Shown: positions 10,771-18,888, numbered from the stretch's first letter. The stretch: DNA of 32,141 bases from Kluyvera georgiana ATCC 51603 (GCF_001654985.1 NZ_LXEU01000035.1:1-32141); one strand, 5' to 3'. The notes: a model not told the origin generated them from the letters alone. Numbers and translations: made by a program.

Positions 10771-11430
10771 ATGGATCTTATCCGTTTTTTAATTGATTTC
10801 ATTCTGCACATTGATGTGCATCTGGCGGAGCTGGTCGCGCAGTATGGCGTCTGGGTGTATGCCATTCTGTTCCTGATTCTATTCTGTGAAACGGGGCTGG
10901 TGGTGACGCCATTCCTGCCGGGTGACTCGCTGCTGTTTGTCGCCGGGGCGCTCTCCGCGCTGCCGACGAACGACATCAACGTGCACGTGATGGTTGTGCT
11001 GATGGTGATTGCGGCGATTGTCGGCGATGCGGTGAACTACACCATTGGCAGACTGTTCGGCGAGAAGCTGTTCAGCAACCCAGACTCGAAAATTTTCCGT
11101 CGTAGCTACCTGGATAAGACCCATGCCTTCTACGATAGACATGGTGGGAAAACCATTATTCTGGCACGATTTGTCCCCATCGTCAGAACATTCGCACCTT
11201 TTGTGGCGGGAATGGGCCACATGTCCTATCGTCATTTTGCGCTCTATAACGTCGCGGGCGCGCTGCTGTGGGTGTTGCTGTTCACCTACGCCGGCTATCT
11301 GTTCGGCGACCTGCCGGTGGTACAAGAGAACCTGAAGCTGCTGATTGTGGCTATCATCGTTCTGTCGGTGCTGCCGGGGGTAATCGAAGTGATCCGTCAC
11401 CGTCGCAAGGCGGCAAAACAGGCAAAATAA
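10771..11430 (+). CDS. dedA: DedA-family inner-membrane protein
   Basis: The protein has 219 residues starting [10 protein letters not shown], matching E. coli DedA exactly in length. An in-frame TTG 15 bases upstream is not preferred. It is a polytopic membrane protein of the DedA/SNARE-associated family, with the conserved motifs [17 protein letters not shown] and [20 protein letters not shown]. DedA-family proteins in E. coli are partly redundant, support envelope integrity and proton-motive-force-linked functions, and have been linked to undecaprenyl phosphate and phospholipid flipping. It ends in a basic tail ([11 protein letters not shown]). Its weak ribosome site and short distance to truA suggest cotranscription. 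Confidence 0.95.
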   Translation: MDLIRFLIDFILHIDVHLAELVAQYGVWVYAILFLILFCETGLVVTPFLPGDSLLFVAGALSALPTNDINVHVMVVLMVIAAIVGDAVNYTIGRLFGEKLFSNPDSKIFRRSYLDKTHAFYDRHGGKTIILARFVPIVRTFAPFVAGMGHMSYRHFALYNVAGALLWVLLFTYAGYLFGDLPVVQENLKLLIVAIIVLSVLPGVIEVIRHRRKAAKQAK

Positions 11431-11626
11431 ACCCTGCACACGGGGCACGATTCAGCCGTGCCCTGTTACGACATGTTTCGCGGTTCGACCACTTTTTTAT
11501 GCCAAGTTTCGGGCTGTTATGTTTTAATGTGCAACATTCATGGTCTATGAAGGGGAAAAGTGGCATTATGCGCGGCCCCTTAATGGCAAAACTGGCATCG
11601 ACCAGGTTCAGGCAGAAAGGTTATCA
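11431..11626 (+). other. dedA-accD intergenic region with hairpin
   Basis: A hairpin at 11442-11464, GGGCACG (11443-11449) with CGTGCCC (11457-11463), follows dedA but has no T-tract, so it is at best a weak terminator. The rest is the accD leader and presumably its promoter, in the AT-richer stretch around 11490-11530. An open frame runs into accD from 11540, but the family start is the ATG at 11627. Confidence 0.5.
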
Positions 11627-12541
11627 ATGAGCTGGATTGAACGAATTAAAAGCAACATCACACCTACCCGCAAGGCGAGCATCCCGGAAGGGGTATGGAC
11701 CAAGTGCGATAGCTGTGGTCAGGTTTTGTATCGCGCCGAGCTGGAGCGTAACCTCGAGGTTTGCCCGAAGTGCGATCACCACATGCGTATGTCAGCGCGT
11801 AATCGCCTGCATAGCCTGTTGGATGAAGGGTCCCTGGTAGAACTGGGTAGCGAACTTGAGCCGAAAGACGTGCTGAAGTTCCGTGACTCTAAAAAGTATA
11901 AAGATCGTCTGGCATCCGCTCAGAAAGAGACGGGTGAGAAAGACGCGCTGGTGGTCATGAAGGGTACCCTGCATGAAATGCCAGTTGTCGCTGCGGCCTT
12001 TGAGTTCTCCTTTATGGGCGGCTCTATGGGTTCCGTGGTTGGCGCGCGCTTTGTGCGTGCCGTTGAGCAGGCGCTGGAAGACAACTGCCCGCTGATCTGC
12101 TTCTCCGCATCCGGCGGCGCGCGCATGCAGGAAGCGCTGATGTCCCTGATGCAGATGGCGAAAACCTCTGCTGCGCTGGCGAAAATGCAGGAACGCGGTT
12201 TACCGTATATTTCCGTGCTGACCGACCCAACCATGGGCGGCGTTTCCGCCAGCTTCGCGATGCTGGGCGACCTGAACGTCGCGGAACCAAAAGCGCTGAT
12301 CGGCTTTGCCGGCCCGCGCGTTATCGAACAGACCGTTCGTGAGAAACTGCCGCCGGGCTTCCAGCGCAGTGAATTCCTCATCGAAAAAGGGGCGATCGAC
12401 ATGATCGTTCGCCGCCCGGAAATGCGTCTGAAGCTGGCCAGTATTCTGGCGAAGCTGATGAACCTCCCGGCACCGAATCCGGACGCGCCGCGCGAAAGCG
12501 TGGTGGTACCGCCGGTACCGGATCAGGAACCAGAGGCCTGA
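11627..12541 (+). CDS. accD: Acetyl-CoA carboxylase carboxyltransferase subunit beta AccD
   Basis: AccD, with AccA, transfers the carboxyl group from carboxybiotin to acetyl-CoA to give malonyl-CoA, the committed step of fatty acid synthesis. The protein has 304 residues, as in E. coli, starting [15 protein letters not shown] lies seven bases before the ATG. The N-terminal four-cysteine zinc ribbon is present (CDSC near residues 27-30, CPKC near residues 46-49). The crotonase-fold carboxyltransferase core includes [11 protein letters not shown] and [12 protein letters not shown], with the glycine-rich backbone of the oxyanion hole. In E. coli the zinc domain also binds accA/accD mRNA for autoregulation. 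A strong terminator follows. Confidence 0.97.
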   Translation: MSWIERIKSNITPTRKASIPEGVWTKCDSCGQVLYRAELERNLEVCPKCDHHMRMSARNRLHSLLDEGSLVELGSELEPKDVLKFRDSKKYKDRLASAQKETGEKDALVVMKGTLHEMPVVAAAFEFSFMGGSMGSVVGARFVRAVEQALEDNCPLICFSASGGARMQEALMSLMQMAKTSAALAKMQERGLPYISVLTDPTMGGVSASFAMLGDLNVAEPKALIGFAGPRVIEQTVREKLPPGFQRSEFLIEKGAIDMIVRRPEMRLKLASILAKLMNLPAPNPDAPRESVVVPPVPDQEPEA

Positions 12542-12547
12542 TGATGT

Positions 12548-12579
12548 AAAGGGCAGGGCCGGTTGGCGCTGCCCTTTTT
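12548..12579 (+). terminator. Rho-independent terminator after accD
   Basis: The stem AAAGGGCAG (12548-12556) and CTGCCCTTT (12569-12577) has a 12-base loop, and the T-run reaches 12579. It lies seven bases after the accD stop and upstream of folC. Confidence 0.85.
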
Positions 12580-12611
12580 GCTATTATTCACCGTTGAAAG
12601 TTGCGGGCACC

Positions 12612-13880
12612 ATGGACAAACATCTTATTCCTCAGGCCACGTCGCCCCTGGCTACGTGGCTTTCTTATCTGGAAAACCTCCATTCAAAAACCATCGATCT
12701 GGGGCTGGCGCGCGTCAGCCAGGTCGCGGGTTCGCTCGACGTGCTGCAGCCCGCGCCGTTTGTTTTCACCGTTGCGGGCACCAACGGCAAAGGCACCACT
12801 TGTCGAACGCTGGAAACCATTCTGATGGCGGCGGGCTACAAAGTGGGCGTTTACAGTTCCCCGCACCTGGTGCGCTATACCGAACGTGTCCGCATACAGG
12901 GAGAGGAGCTGGCAGAAAGCGCCCATACGTCTTCGTTTGCCGCGATTGAGGCGGCGCGTGGCGAGACCTCGTTAACCTATTTTGAGTACGGCACGCTCTC
13001 GGCGCTTTGGTTATTCAAGCAGCAAAATGTTGACGTAGCGATTCTCGAAGTGGGCCTCGGCGGGCGTCTGGACGCCACTAACATTGTCGATGCCAACGTC
13101 GCGGTAGTGACCAGTATCGCGCTGGACCATACCGACTGGCTCGGCCCGGATCGTGAAAGTATTGGCCGCGAAAAGGCGGGCGTGTTCCGCGGTGGGCGAC
13201 CGGCGGTTGTGGGCGAACCGGATATGCCGCACACCATTGCTGATGTTGCACGAGAAAAGGGGGCGTTGCTGATGCAGCGTGGCGTCGACTGGAACTATAC
13301 GGTTGAGGCTGAGCACTGGACCTTTAGCGACGCGCGGGGGGAACTGCGTCATCTTCCGCTGCCGAACGTCCCGCAACCGAATGCCGCCACCGCGCTAGCT
13401 GCGCTGCGCGCCAGTGGGCTTAAGGTGAGCGAAGAGGCTATCCGCGAGGGCATCGCCAGCGCGATTCTGCCGGGCCGATTCCAGACCATCCAACTGCAGC
13501 CTCGCGTGATTCTCGACGTTGCGCATAACCCGCATGCCGCAGGCTACCTTGCCGGGCGTCTCAAATCGCTGCCGAAAACCGGGCGAGTACTGGCGGTTAT
13601 TGGTATGCTGCATGATAAGGACATTGCCGGTACGCTGGCCTGTCTGGAAAACGTCGTCGACAGCTGGTACTGTGCGCCTCTCGAAGGGCCGCGCGGTGCG
13701 ACGGCCGAACAACTGCGCGAACATCTGCGCGCGGGGGCCGTGTATAGCAGCGTGGCGCAGGCGTGGCATGCCGCAATGGCGGACGCCGCGCCGGAAGATA
13801 CGGTGCTGGTGTGTGGGTCTTTCCACACGGTAGCGCATGTGATGGAAGAGTTAGACGCGGGGAGTGCCGGTGGCAAGTAA
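12612..13880 (+). CDS. folC: Bifunctional dihydrofolate synthase / folylpolyglutamate synthase FolC
   Basis: FolC adds glutamate to dihydropteroate to make dihydrofolate, then extends the polyglutamate tail of tetrahydrofolates. The protein has 422 residues from the ATG at 12612, the same as E. coli; in-frame codons further upstream do not match the family. The Mur-ligase-type ATP-binding P-loop is VAGTNGKGTTCRT near residue 54. The omega-loop/Mg region is represented by YFEYGTLSALW and EVGLGGRLDATNIVD. The C-terminal domain contains LDVAHNPHAA. The 3' end overlaps the dedD start by 11 bp, so the two are translationally coupled. Confidence 0.97.
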   Translation: MDKHLIPQATSPLATWLSYLENLHSKTIDLGLARVSQVAGSLDVLQPAPFVFTVAGTNGKGTTCRTLETILMAAGYKVGVYSSPHLVRYTERVRIQGEELAESAHTSSFAAIEAARGETSLTYFEYGTLSALWLFKQQNVDVAILEVGLGGRLDATNIVDANVAVVTSIALDHTDWLGPDRESIGREKAGVFRGGRPAVVGEPDMPHTIADVAREKGALLMQRGVDWNYTVEAEHWTFSDARGELRHLPLPNVPQPNAATALAALRASGLKVSEEAIREGIASAILPGRFQTIQLQPRVILDVAHNPHAAGYLAGRLKSLPKTGRVLAVIGMLHDKDIAGTLACLENVVDSWYCAPLEGPRGATAEQLREHLRAGAVYSSVAQAWHAAMADAAPEDTVLVCGSFHTVAHVMEELDAGSAGGK

Positions 13881-14547
13881 GTTTCAAAACCGTCTTGTCG
13901 GGACAATTGTGTTAGTTGCTCTGGGCGTTATTGTGCTGCCAGGGCTGCTTGACGGGCAAAAAAAGCATTATCAGGATGAGTTTGCGGCTATCCCGCTGGT
14001 GCCTAAACCAGGCGATCGCGATGAACCGGATATGTTGCCGACGGCCACGCAGGCGTTGCCTGCACAGCCGCCGGAAGGCGCAGCGGAAGAAGTTCGCGCT
14101 GGCGATGCCGCGGCACCGTCGCTCGATTCCAGCCGTCTGGCGGTAAACGGTAACGGCGATCTGGAGCAGATCCCGCCAACGGCCGAACCGATAAAGCCAA
14201 AACCCGTAGAAAAACCGAAACCGCAGCCGAAGCCGGTGACGGATCAGGTTGCCGCCACCACGCCGCCGCCAAAAGCCGCGCCGGAAGAGAAACCGGCGCC
14301 GGTGGGTAAAGCCTACGTGGTGCAGCTCGGTGCGCTGAAGAACGCCGACAAGGTTAACGAAATTGTGGCCAGCCTGCGCGGCGCGGGCTATCACGCTTTC
14401 ACGTCGCCTTCGACGCCGGTTCAGGGTAAAATCACCCGTATTCTGGTCGGCCCTGATGCCTCGAAAGATAAGCTGAAAGGTTCGCTTGGTGAGCTTAAAC
14501 AGCTCTCGGGGCTGAGCGGTGTGGTGATGGGGTATACGCCGAACTAA
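13870..14547 (+). CDS. dedD: Cell division protein DedD (SPOR domain)
   Basis: The protein has 225 residues. I choose the GTG at 13870 (giving MASKFQNRLVG, as in E. coli) over the upstream in-frame GTG at 13864. One N-terminal transmembrane segment (TIVLVALGVIVLPGLL) is followed by a long periplasmic Pro/Lys-rich linker (about residues 100-145) and a C-terminal SPOR domain (KAYVVQLGALKNADKVNEIV to the end). SPOR domains bind denuded septal peptidoglycan, and DedD takes part in constriction. The linker sequence differs from E. coli, as expected of disordered regions, while the two ends are nearly invariant. It is coupled to folC by an 11-bp overlap. Confidence 0.95.
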   Translation: MASKFQNRLVGTIVLVALGVIVLPGLLDGQKKHYQDEFAAIPLVPKPGDRDEPDMLPTATQALPAQPPEGAAEEVRAGDAAAPSLDSSRLAVNGNGDLEQIPPTAEPIKPKPVEKPKPQPKPVTDQVAATTPPPKAAPEEKPAPVGKAYVVQLGALKNADKVNEIVASLRGAGYHAFTSPSTPVQGKITRILVGPDASKDKLKGSLGELKQLSGLSGVVMGYTPN

Positions 14548-14560
14548 GGCGTGGGGTTTT

Positions 14561-14672
14561 CCCCTCACCCCGGCCCTCTCCCCAAAGGGGCGAGAGAGTA
14601 AGTCGGCGCGAAGCTCATCGACGGCTCCCTACGGTCCCCTCTCCCCTCTGGGCAGAGGGTTAGGGTGAGGGG
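14561..14672. repeat. 112-bp interspersed-repeat-like element with 30-bp terminal inverted repeats
   Basis: The left end (14561-14590) and the reverse complement of the right end (14643-14672) agree at 25 of 30 positions; the outermost ten (CCCCTCACCC and GGGTGAGGGG) are exact. Each end is itself a small hairpin: CTCTCCCC-AAA-GGGG on the left and CCCTCT-GGGC-AGAGGG on the right. There is no ORF. Similar CCCTCACCC-type palindromic repeats are scattered in many gamma-proteobacterial genomes, so this is probably a non-autonomous mobile or REP-like unit in the dedD-cvpA gap. Confidence 0.75.
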
Positions 14673-14705
14673 CCACAAACAACGCCGAAAGCGACCAGAA
14701 AAACG

Positions 14706-14742
14706 ATGGCGTTGAATATTTTTTCAGCGCCATTTTTTATTT
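14706..14742 (+). terminator. Rho-independent terminator upstream of cvpA
   Basis: The stem ATGGCGTTGAA (14706-14716) and TTCAGCGCCAT (14723-14733) is 11 bp with one G-U pair and a 6-base loop, followed by TTTTTATTT. It would stop transcripts from folC-dedD and isolates the cvpA-purF promoter. Confidence 0.85.
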
Positions 14743-14763
14743 ATGCCAGGGAAGGAAATCCCT

Positions 14764-14792
14764 ACGCAAACGTTTTCTTTTTCTGTTAGAAT
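14764..14792 (+). promoter_or_regulatory. PurR operator and cvpA-purF promoter
   Basis: ACGCAAACGTTTTCTT at 14764-14779 matches the PurR box consensus, with the central AACGTT, and is the same box known upstream of E. coli cvpA-purF. A -10 candidate, TAGAAT, lies at 14787-14792, placing the operator over the -35 region. PurR with hypoxanthine or guanine as corepressor would block initiation. Confidence 0.85.
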
Positions 14793-14834
14793 GCGCCCGA
14801 ACTGGATGACAGGGCGTAAAATCGTGGGACAAAT

Positions 14835-15323
14835 ATGGTCTGGATTGATTACGCCATTATCGCGGTGCTGGGCTTTTCTTGCTTAGTGAGCCTTATCCGT
14901 GGCTTCGTTCGTGAAGCGCTATCGTTGGTCACGTGGGGTTGTGCTTTTTACGTAGCCAGCCATTACTACACTGACCTGTCTGTCTGGTTTACGGGCTTTG
15001 AAGACGAACGGGTTCGAAATGGGATTGCTATTGCGGCGCTGTTTATCGCGACGCTCATCGTCGGCGCTATCGTCAACTACGTGATAGGTCAGCTGGTGGA
15101 GAAAACCGGTTTGTCGGGTACCGACAGGGTATTGGGCGTCTGCTTCGGCGCGCTGCGCGGGGTGCTGATTATCGCCGCTATCCTGTTCTTCCTCGACACC
15201 TTTACCGGTATGGCAAAAAGCGAAGACTGGCAGCAGTCGCAGTTTATTCCCTATTTTTCGCCGGTTATCAGATGGTTTTTTGAATACCTTCAAAGCTCGT
15301 CAAGTTTCTTGCCCAAAGTATAA
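14835..15323 (+). CDS. cvpA: CvpA membrane protein
   Basis: The protein has 162 residues, the same as E. coli CvpA, with four hydrophobic segments. The N-terminus is MVWIDYAIIAVLGFSCLVS, and the conserved RGFVREALSLVTWGCAF and DRVLGVCFGALRGVL blocks are present. It is an inner-membrane protein first found to be required for colicin V production; more recent work links it to envelope stress and bile resistance. It is the first gene of the PurR-controlled operon. The purF start lies 33 bp downstream, so the two are cotranscribed. Confidence 0.96.
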   Translation: MVWIDYAIIAVLGFSCLVSLIRGFVREALSLVTWGCAFYVASHYYTDLSVWFTGFEDERVRNGIAIAALFIATLIVGAIVNYVIGQLVEKTGLSGTDRVLGVCFGALRGVLIIAAILFFLDTFTGMAKSEDWQQSQFIPYFSPVIRWFFEYLQSSSSFLPKV

Positions 15324-15356
15324 GCTTTGGGTCGTTGCTTAACGAGGAAAAGACGT

Positions 15357-16874
15357 ATGTGCGGTATTGTCGGTATCGCCGGTGTCATGCCGGTAAACCA
15401 GTCGATTTATGATGCGCTAACGGTGCTGCAGCACCGTGGACAGGATGCCGCTGGCATCATCACCATTGATGCCAACAACTGCTTCCGGTTGCGTAAGGCG
15501 AACGGTCTGGTGAGCGATGTCTTTGAAGCCCGCCACATGCAGCGTATGCAGGGCAATATGGGTATTGGCCACGTGCGTTACCCAACGGCGGGCAGCTCCA
15601 GCGCTTCTGAGGCCCAGCCTTTCTACGTGAACTCCCCGTACGGCATTACGCTGGCGCATAACGGTAACCTGACCAATGCGCACGAGTTACGTCAGAAGCT
15701 GTTTGAAGAAAAACGCCGCCACATCAACACCACCTCTGATTCCGAAATCCTGCTCAATATCTTCGCCAGCGAGCTGGATAACTTCCGCCATTATCCGCTG
15801 GAAGCCGACAACATCTTCGCCGCCATTGCCGCGACCAACCGCCAGATTCGCGGTGCGTACGCCTGCGTGGCGATGATTATCGGCCACGGCATGGTGGCTT
15901 TCCGCGACCCGAACGGTATCCGTCCGCTGGTGCTGGGTAAACGTGACGTGGGCGATGGCCGCACCGAGTACATGGTGGCCTCCGAAAGCGTGGCGCTGGA
16001 TACCCTTGGCTTTGAATTCCTGCGTGATGTTGCGCCGGGCGAAGCGATTTACATCACCGAAAAAGGGCAGCTGTTTACCCGTCAGTGCGCCGATAACCCG
16101 GTCAGCAACCCGTGTCTGTTTGAGTACGTCTACTTTGCGCGTCCGGACTCCTTTATCGACAAAATCTCCGTCTACAGCGCCCGCGTGAACATGGGCACCA
16201 AGCTTGGCGAGAAGATTGCGCGCGAGTGGGAAGATTTGGATATCGACGTGGTCATTCCAATTCCGGAAACCTCCTGTGATATCGCGCTGGAAATCGCGCG
16301 TATTCTGGGTAAACCGTACCGCCAGGGGTTCGTGAAAAACCGCTATGTGGGCCGTACCTTTATCATGCCGGGCCAGCAGCTGCGTCGTAAATCTGTTCGC
16401 CGTAAGCTGAACGCCAACCGCGCCGAGTTCCGTGATAAGAACGTGCTGCTGGTGGATGACTCCATCGTGCGCGGCACCACCTCTGAGCAAATTATCGAGA
16501 TGGCGCGCGAAGCCGGGGCGAAGAAGGTTTACCTGGCCTCTGCGGCACCGGAAATTCGTTTCCCGAACGTCTACGGTATCGATATGCCAACCGCTAATGA
16601 GCTGATTGCTCACGGGCGTGAAGTGGATGAGATTCGTCAGATCATCGGCGCCGACGGCCTTATCTTCCAGGATCTTGACGATCTGATTGACGCGGTGCGC
16701 GCAGAAAACCCGGATATTCAACAGTTTGAGTGTTCGGTATTTAACGGTGTGTACGTGACCAAAGACGTTGACCAGACCTATCTCGATTTCCTCGACTCGC
16801 TGCGTAACGACGATGCGAAAGCCGTTCAGCTGCAGAATGAAGTCGAGAATTTAGAGATGCATAACGAAGGGTAA
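15357..16874 (+). CDS. purF: Amidophosphoribosyltransferase PurF
   Basis: PurF catalyses the first committed step of purine synthesis: PRPP plus glutamine gives 5-phosphoribosylamine. From the ATG at 15357 (GAGGAAA upstream) the protein has 505 residues, as in E. coli. The N-terminal nucleophile is Cys2, exposed after Met removal (MCGIVGIAG). The class II glutaminase domain includes [11 protein letters not shown] and LAHNGNLTN. The C-terminal phosphoribosyltransferase domain has the PRPP motif [14 protein letters not shown]. The upstream frame back to 15327 is not used. Immediately after its stop the sequence reads as a fragment of a LacI-type protein. Confidence 0.98.
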   Translation: MCGIVGIAGVMPVNQSIYDALTVLQHRGQDAAGIITIDANNCFRLRKANGLVSDVFEARHMQRMQGNMGIGHVRYPTAGSSSASEAQPFYVNSPYGITLAHNGNLTNAHELRQKLFEEKRRHINTTSDSEILLNIFASELDNFRHYPLEADNIFAAIAATNRQIRGAYACVAMIIGHGMVAFRDPNGIRPLVLGKRDVGDGRTEYMVASESVALDTLGFEFLRDVAPGEAIYITEKGQLFTRQCADNPVSNPCLFEYVYFARPDSFIDKISVYSARVNMGTKLGEKIAREWEDLDIDVVIPIPETSCDIALEIARILGKPYRQGFVKNRYVGRTFIMPGQQLRRKSVRRKLNANRAEFRDKNVLLVDDSIVRGTTSEQIIEMAREAGAKKVYLASAAPEIRFPNVYGIDMPTANELIAHGREVDEIRQIIGADGLIFQDLDDLIDAVRAENPDIQQFECSVFNGVYVTKDVDQTYLDFLDSLRNDDAKAVQLQNEVENLEMHNEG

Positions 16875-17027
16875 GCGCTTTCTGGCGTCGCTGCGCTGGG
16901 GCGCGATGCCTTCCAGTTGCTGCTCAACGAAGAGAGCGAAAGGAACCTGCTATTGCCGGTTCGGCTGGTGGCGCGCGAAAGCTCGGTAACCGACGCCAGC
17001 GCATCACGGTTGCGTCTGGCGCCATAA
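16875..17027 (+). pseudogene. C-terminal remnant of a LacI-family regulator
   Basis: In the same frame as purF, directly after its stop, 50 codons run to a TAA at 17025-17027. The translation contains LGRDAFQLLLN and then LLLPVRLVARESS. That is the typical end of LacI/GalR-family regulators: the last helix, then a strand with an R-E-S-S motif. No start codon, HTH or core domain is present, so I read it as the tail of a deleted gene. In my unverified memory, Salmonella has extra genes between purF and ubiX. A chance similarity cannot be excluded from about 45 residues. Confidence 0.6.
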
Positions 17028-17046
17028 TCCGGCAAAGTTGGCGCCA
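17017..17046. repeat. Two copies of the palindrome TGGCGCCA upstream of ubiX
   Basis: The copies are at 17017-17024 and 17039-17046, 22 bp apart centre to centre (about two helical turns). The first overlaps the end of the LacI-like remnant. They could pair as a hairpin or act as spaced operator halves. Nothing shows function. Confidence 0.5.
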
Positions 17047-17068
17047 TTGGGGCAACAGGGCGGTCTGC

Positions 17069-17638
17069 GTGAAACGACTCATCATTGGAATCTCCGGCGC
17101 GAGCGGCGCCATTTACGGCGTGCGTATGCTTGAAGTGCTGCAATCTGTGCCGGATGTGGAAACGCATCTGGTGATGAGTCTGGCGGCGCGACAGACGCTG
17201 TCGCTGGAAACGGACCTGTCGCTGCGTGAGGTTCAGGCGCTGGCCGACGTGGTGCACGACGCGCGGGATATTGCCGCCAGCATCTCCTCCGGTTCATTCA
17301 AAACGGCAGGCATGGCGATATTACCCTGTTCCATTAAAACCCTTTCCGGCATCGTGAACAGCTACACTGACGGCCTGCTGACGCGTGCTGCTGACGTGGT
17401 GCTGAAGGAGCGTCGCCCGCTGGTGCTGTGCGTGCGTGAAACGCCGCTGCATCTGGGGCATTTGCGGCTGATGACTCAGGCTGCAGAGATAGGTGCCGTC
17501 ATCATGCCGCCGGTGCCGGCGTTCTATCATCGACCGCAAACGCTGGATGATGTCATCAACCAGACCGTCAACCGGGTGCTCGATCAGTTCGATATCGCCT
17601 TGCCGGACGATCTGTTTACCCGCTGGGCGGGTGCCTGA
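17069..17638 (+). CDS. ubiX: Flavin prenyltransferase UbiX
   Basis: UbiX makes prenylated FMN from FMN and dimethylallyl phosphate, the cofactor for UbiD decarboxylase in ubiquinone synthesis. The protein has 189 residues, the same as E. coli, starting at GTG (17069). The Rossmann-like start is KRLIIGISGASGAIYGVRML. Further family motifs are ISSGSFKTAGMAILPCSIKTL and RRPLVLCVRETPLHLGHL with its conserved Arg and Glu. It lies between the LacI-like remnant and argT. A hairpin at 17670-17690 follows. Confidence 0.96.
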   Translation: MKRLIIGISGASGAIYGVRMLEVLQSVPDVETHLVMSLAARQTLSLETDLSLREVQALADVVHDARDIAASISSGSFKTAGMAILPCSIKTLSGIVNSYTDGLLTRAADVVLKERRPLVLCVRETPLHLGHLRLMTQAAEIGAVIMPPVPAFYHRPQTLDDVINQTVNRVLDQFDIALPDDLFTRWAGA

Positions 17639-17640
17639 CC

Positions 17641-17657
17641 GCGCACGAAAAAGTGCA
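17641..17657. promoter_or_regulatory. Weak NtrC-like site upstream of argT
   Basis: GCAC (17643-17646) and GTGC (17653-17656) form a dyad with six bases between them. The NtrC consensus has seven. It lies about 190 bp upstream of the argT sigma-54 promoter, a distance at which enhancers can act. I rate it low because of the spacing. Confidence 0.3.
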
Positions 17658-17669
17658 CTTTATGTATCT

Positions 17670-17690
17670 TTTGCCCTGTTTCAGGGCAAA
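17670..17690 (+). terminator. Hairpin downstream of ubiX
   Basis: A perfect 9-bp stem, TTTGCCCTG and CAGGGCAAA, has a 3-base loop. It lacks a T-run on the plus strand, so intrinsic termination would be weak. It is placed 31 bp after the ubiX stop. Confidence 0.5.
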
Positions 17691-17843
17691 TCTGTAACGC
17701 CGATCAAATCCTCGCTATTAAATCATCCCGATTGCGTTTTTGTGCTCGATTTATACGCTGCGGCTGATATCTTCCCTGATGTTCACCTCTTGTTATCTTA
17801 TTGTTAATATATTTAACGTCGTTTGGTGTTAAGGCGAAAAATA

Positions 17844-17859
17844 TGGCACAGAAGATGCA
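17844..17859 (+). promoter_or_regulatory. Sigma-54 promoter of argT
   Basis: TGGCACAGAAGATGCA has the GG (17845-17846) and GC (17857-17858) exactly 12 bases apart, as the -24/-12 class requires. Transcription would begin near 17870. The argT gene is a known nitrogen-regulated gene in enterics, which agrees. Confidence 0.8.
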
Positions 17860-17869
17860 ATGTCAGGTA

Positions 17870-17932
17870 GGCAAGCACAACACAACATAACTATATCGCA
17901 GTTAACAACATCACGATTTAATAGGGGAACGT
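17870..17932 (+). promoter_or_regulatory. argT 5' leader with CA-rich element (probable GcvB sRNA target)
   Basis: The leader contains CACAACACAACATAAC at 17877-17892. The argT mRNA is an established target of the GcvB small RNA in Salmonella, whose G/U-rich R1 region pairs with C/A-rich leaders of amino-acid transporter genes. The match here is by composition and position; GcvB is not in the window. Confidence 0.6.
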
Positions 17933-18715
17933 ATGAAGAAGACGGTTCTTGCTCTCTCTTTGCTGCTGGGTCTCAGCAGCGCCGCCAGCGTTTTTGCCGC
18001 ACTGCCGCAGAGCATTCGCATCGGTACCGATACCACCTACGCACCGTTCTCATCGAAAGATGCCAAAGGCGATTTTATTGGCTTTGATATCGATCTGGGC
18101 AACGAAATGTGTAAACGCGCCAGCATCAAGTGCACCTGGGTGGGTAGCGACTTTGATGCGCTGATTCCTTCGCTGAAGGCGAAGAAAATCGATGCCATCA
18201 TCTCTTCATTGTCCATCACGGAAAAGCGTCAGCAGGAGATTGCCTTCTCCGACAAGCTGTATGCCGCTGACTCTCGCCTGATTGCGGCGAAAGGCTCAGC
18301 CATTAAGCCGACGCTGGAGGCGCTGAAAGGTAAACATATCGGTGTTCTTCAGGGCTCGACCCAGGAAGCCTATGCCAATGAAAACTGGCGGAGTAAAGGC
18401 GTTGACGTGGTCGCCTATCAAAATCAGGACCTGATCTACTCAGACATGGCCGCCGGGCGTCTTGACGCTGCATTCCAGGACGAAGTGGCCGCCAGCGAAG
18501 GCTTCCTCAAACAACCCGCCGGGAAAGATTTTGACTTTGCCGGTCCGTCGGTAAAAGACAAGAAATACTTCGGCGACGGCACGGGCGTTGGGCTACGTAA
18601 AGACGACGTTGAGCTGAAAGCGGCGCTGGATAAAGCGCTGGCGGAACTGCGTGCCGATGGCACCTACGACAAAATGGCGAAGAAATACTTCAACTTTAAC
18701 GTCTACGGCGACTAA
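17933..18715 (+). CDS. argT: Lysine/arginine/ornithine-binding periplasmic protein ArgT
   Basis: The protein has 260 residues, as in E. coli. The signal peptide [22 protein letters not shown] has probable cleavage before ALPQSIRIG. The mature protein is a two-lobe solute-binding protein of family 3: [20 protein letters not shown] at the N-lobe, [20 protein letters not shown] in the hinge region and [14 protein letters not shown]. It delivers lysine, arginine and ornithine to the HisQMP permease. It is a paralogue of HisJ next door, reflecting an old tandem duplication. AGGGGAACGT precedes the ATG. Its own sigma-54 promoter and a CA-rich leader suggest NtrC and GcvB control. Confidence 0.97.
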   Translation: MKKTVLALSLLLGLSSAASVFAALPQSIRIGTDTTYAPFSSKDAKGDFIGFDIDLGNEMCKRASIKCTWVGSDFDALIPSLKAKKIDAIISSLSITEKRQQEIAFSDKLYAADSRLIAAKGSAIKPTLEALKGKHIGVLQGSTQEAYANENWRSKGVDVVAYQNQDLIYSDMAAGRLDAAFQDEVAASEGFLKQPAGKDFDFAGPSVKDKKYFGDGTGVGLRKDDVELKAALDKALAELRADGTYDKMAKKYFNFNVYGD

Positions 18716-18730
18716 ACCGTCAGAAGTATC

Positions 18731-18777
18731 ATCATGGTGCATATATTTTTGCGGTGCACCATGATGGTGCATTTTTT
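18731..18777 (+). promoter_or_regulatory. Exact NtrC dyad overlapping terminator-like hairpins (argT-hisJ)
   Basis: TGCACCATGATGGTGCA at 18755-18771 is a perfect 17-bp dyad of NtrC-type sequence (TGCACCA-N3-TGGTGCA), about 118 bp upstream of the hisJ sigma-54 promoter. The same bases form a 7-bp stem followed by six T's (18772-18777), which would terminate argT mRNA. A second stem, ATCATGGTGCA (18731-18741) with TGCACCATGAT (18755-18765), is 11 bp and perfect and uses the same central arm, so the two RNA folds exclude each other. Confidence 0.75.
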
Positions 18778-18872
18778 GCTCGAAAGTTGTGCGAGGTTGC
18801 ATAATTAAGCATTTTTAATGAGAAAAAAGCCAGCCGGAAGGGCAGAATACTTTGCCTTGATGGGCCGAAAGA

Positions 18873-18888
18873 TGGCACGATAACTGCT
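18873..18888 (+). promoter_or_regulatory. Sigma-54 promoter of hisJQMP
   Basis: TGGCACGATAACTGCT has GG (18874-18875) and GC (18886-18887) 12 bases apart and is close to the TGGCACG-N4-TTGC consensus. Transcription would start near 18899, giving a leader of about 39 bases. An NtrC dyad lies at a typical enhancer distance upstream. Confidence 0.82.

Noticed and set aside
15687-16721. 344-residue minus-strand frame opposite purF
   Set aside because: It is a shadow of purF; no start signal and no family similarity.
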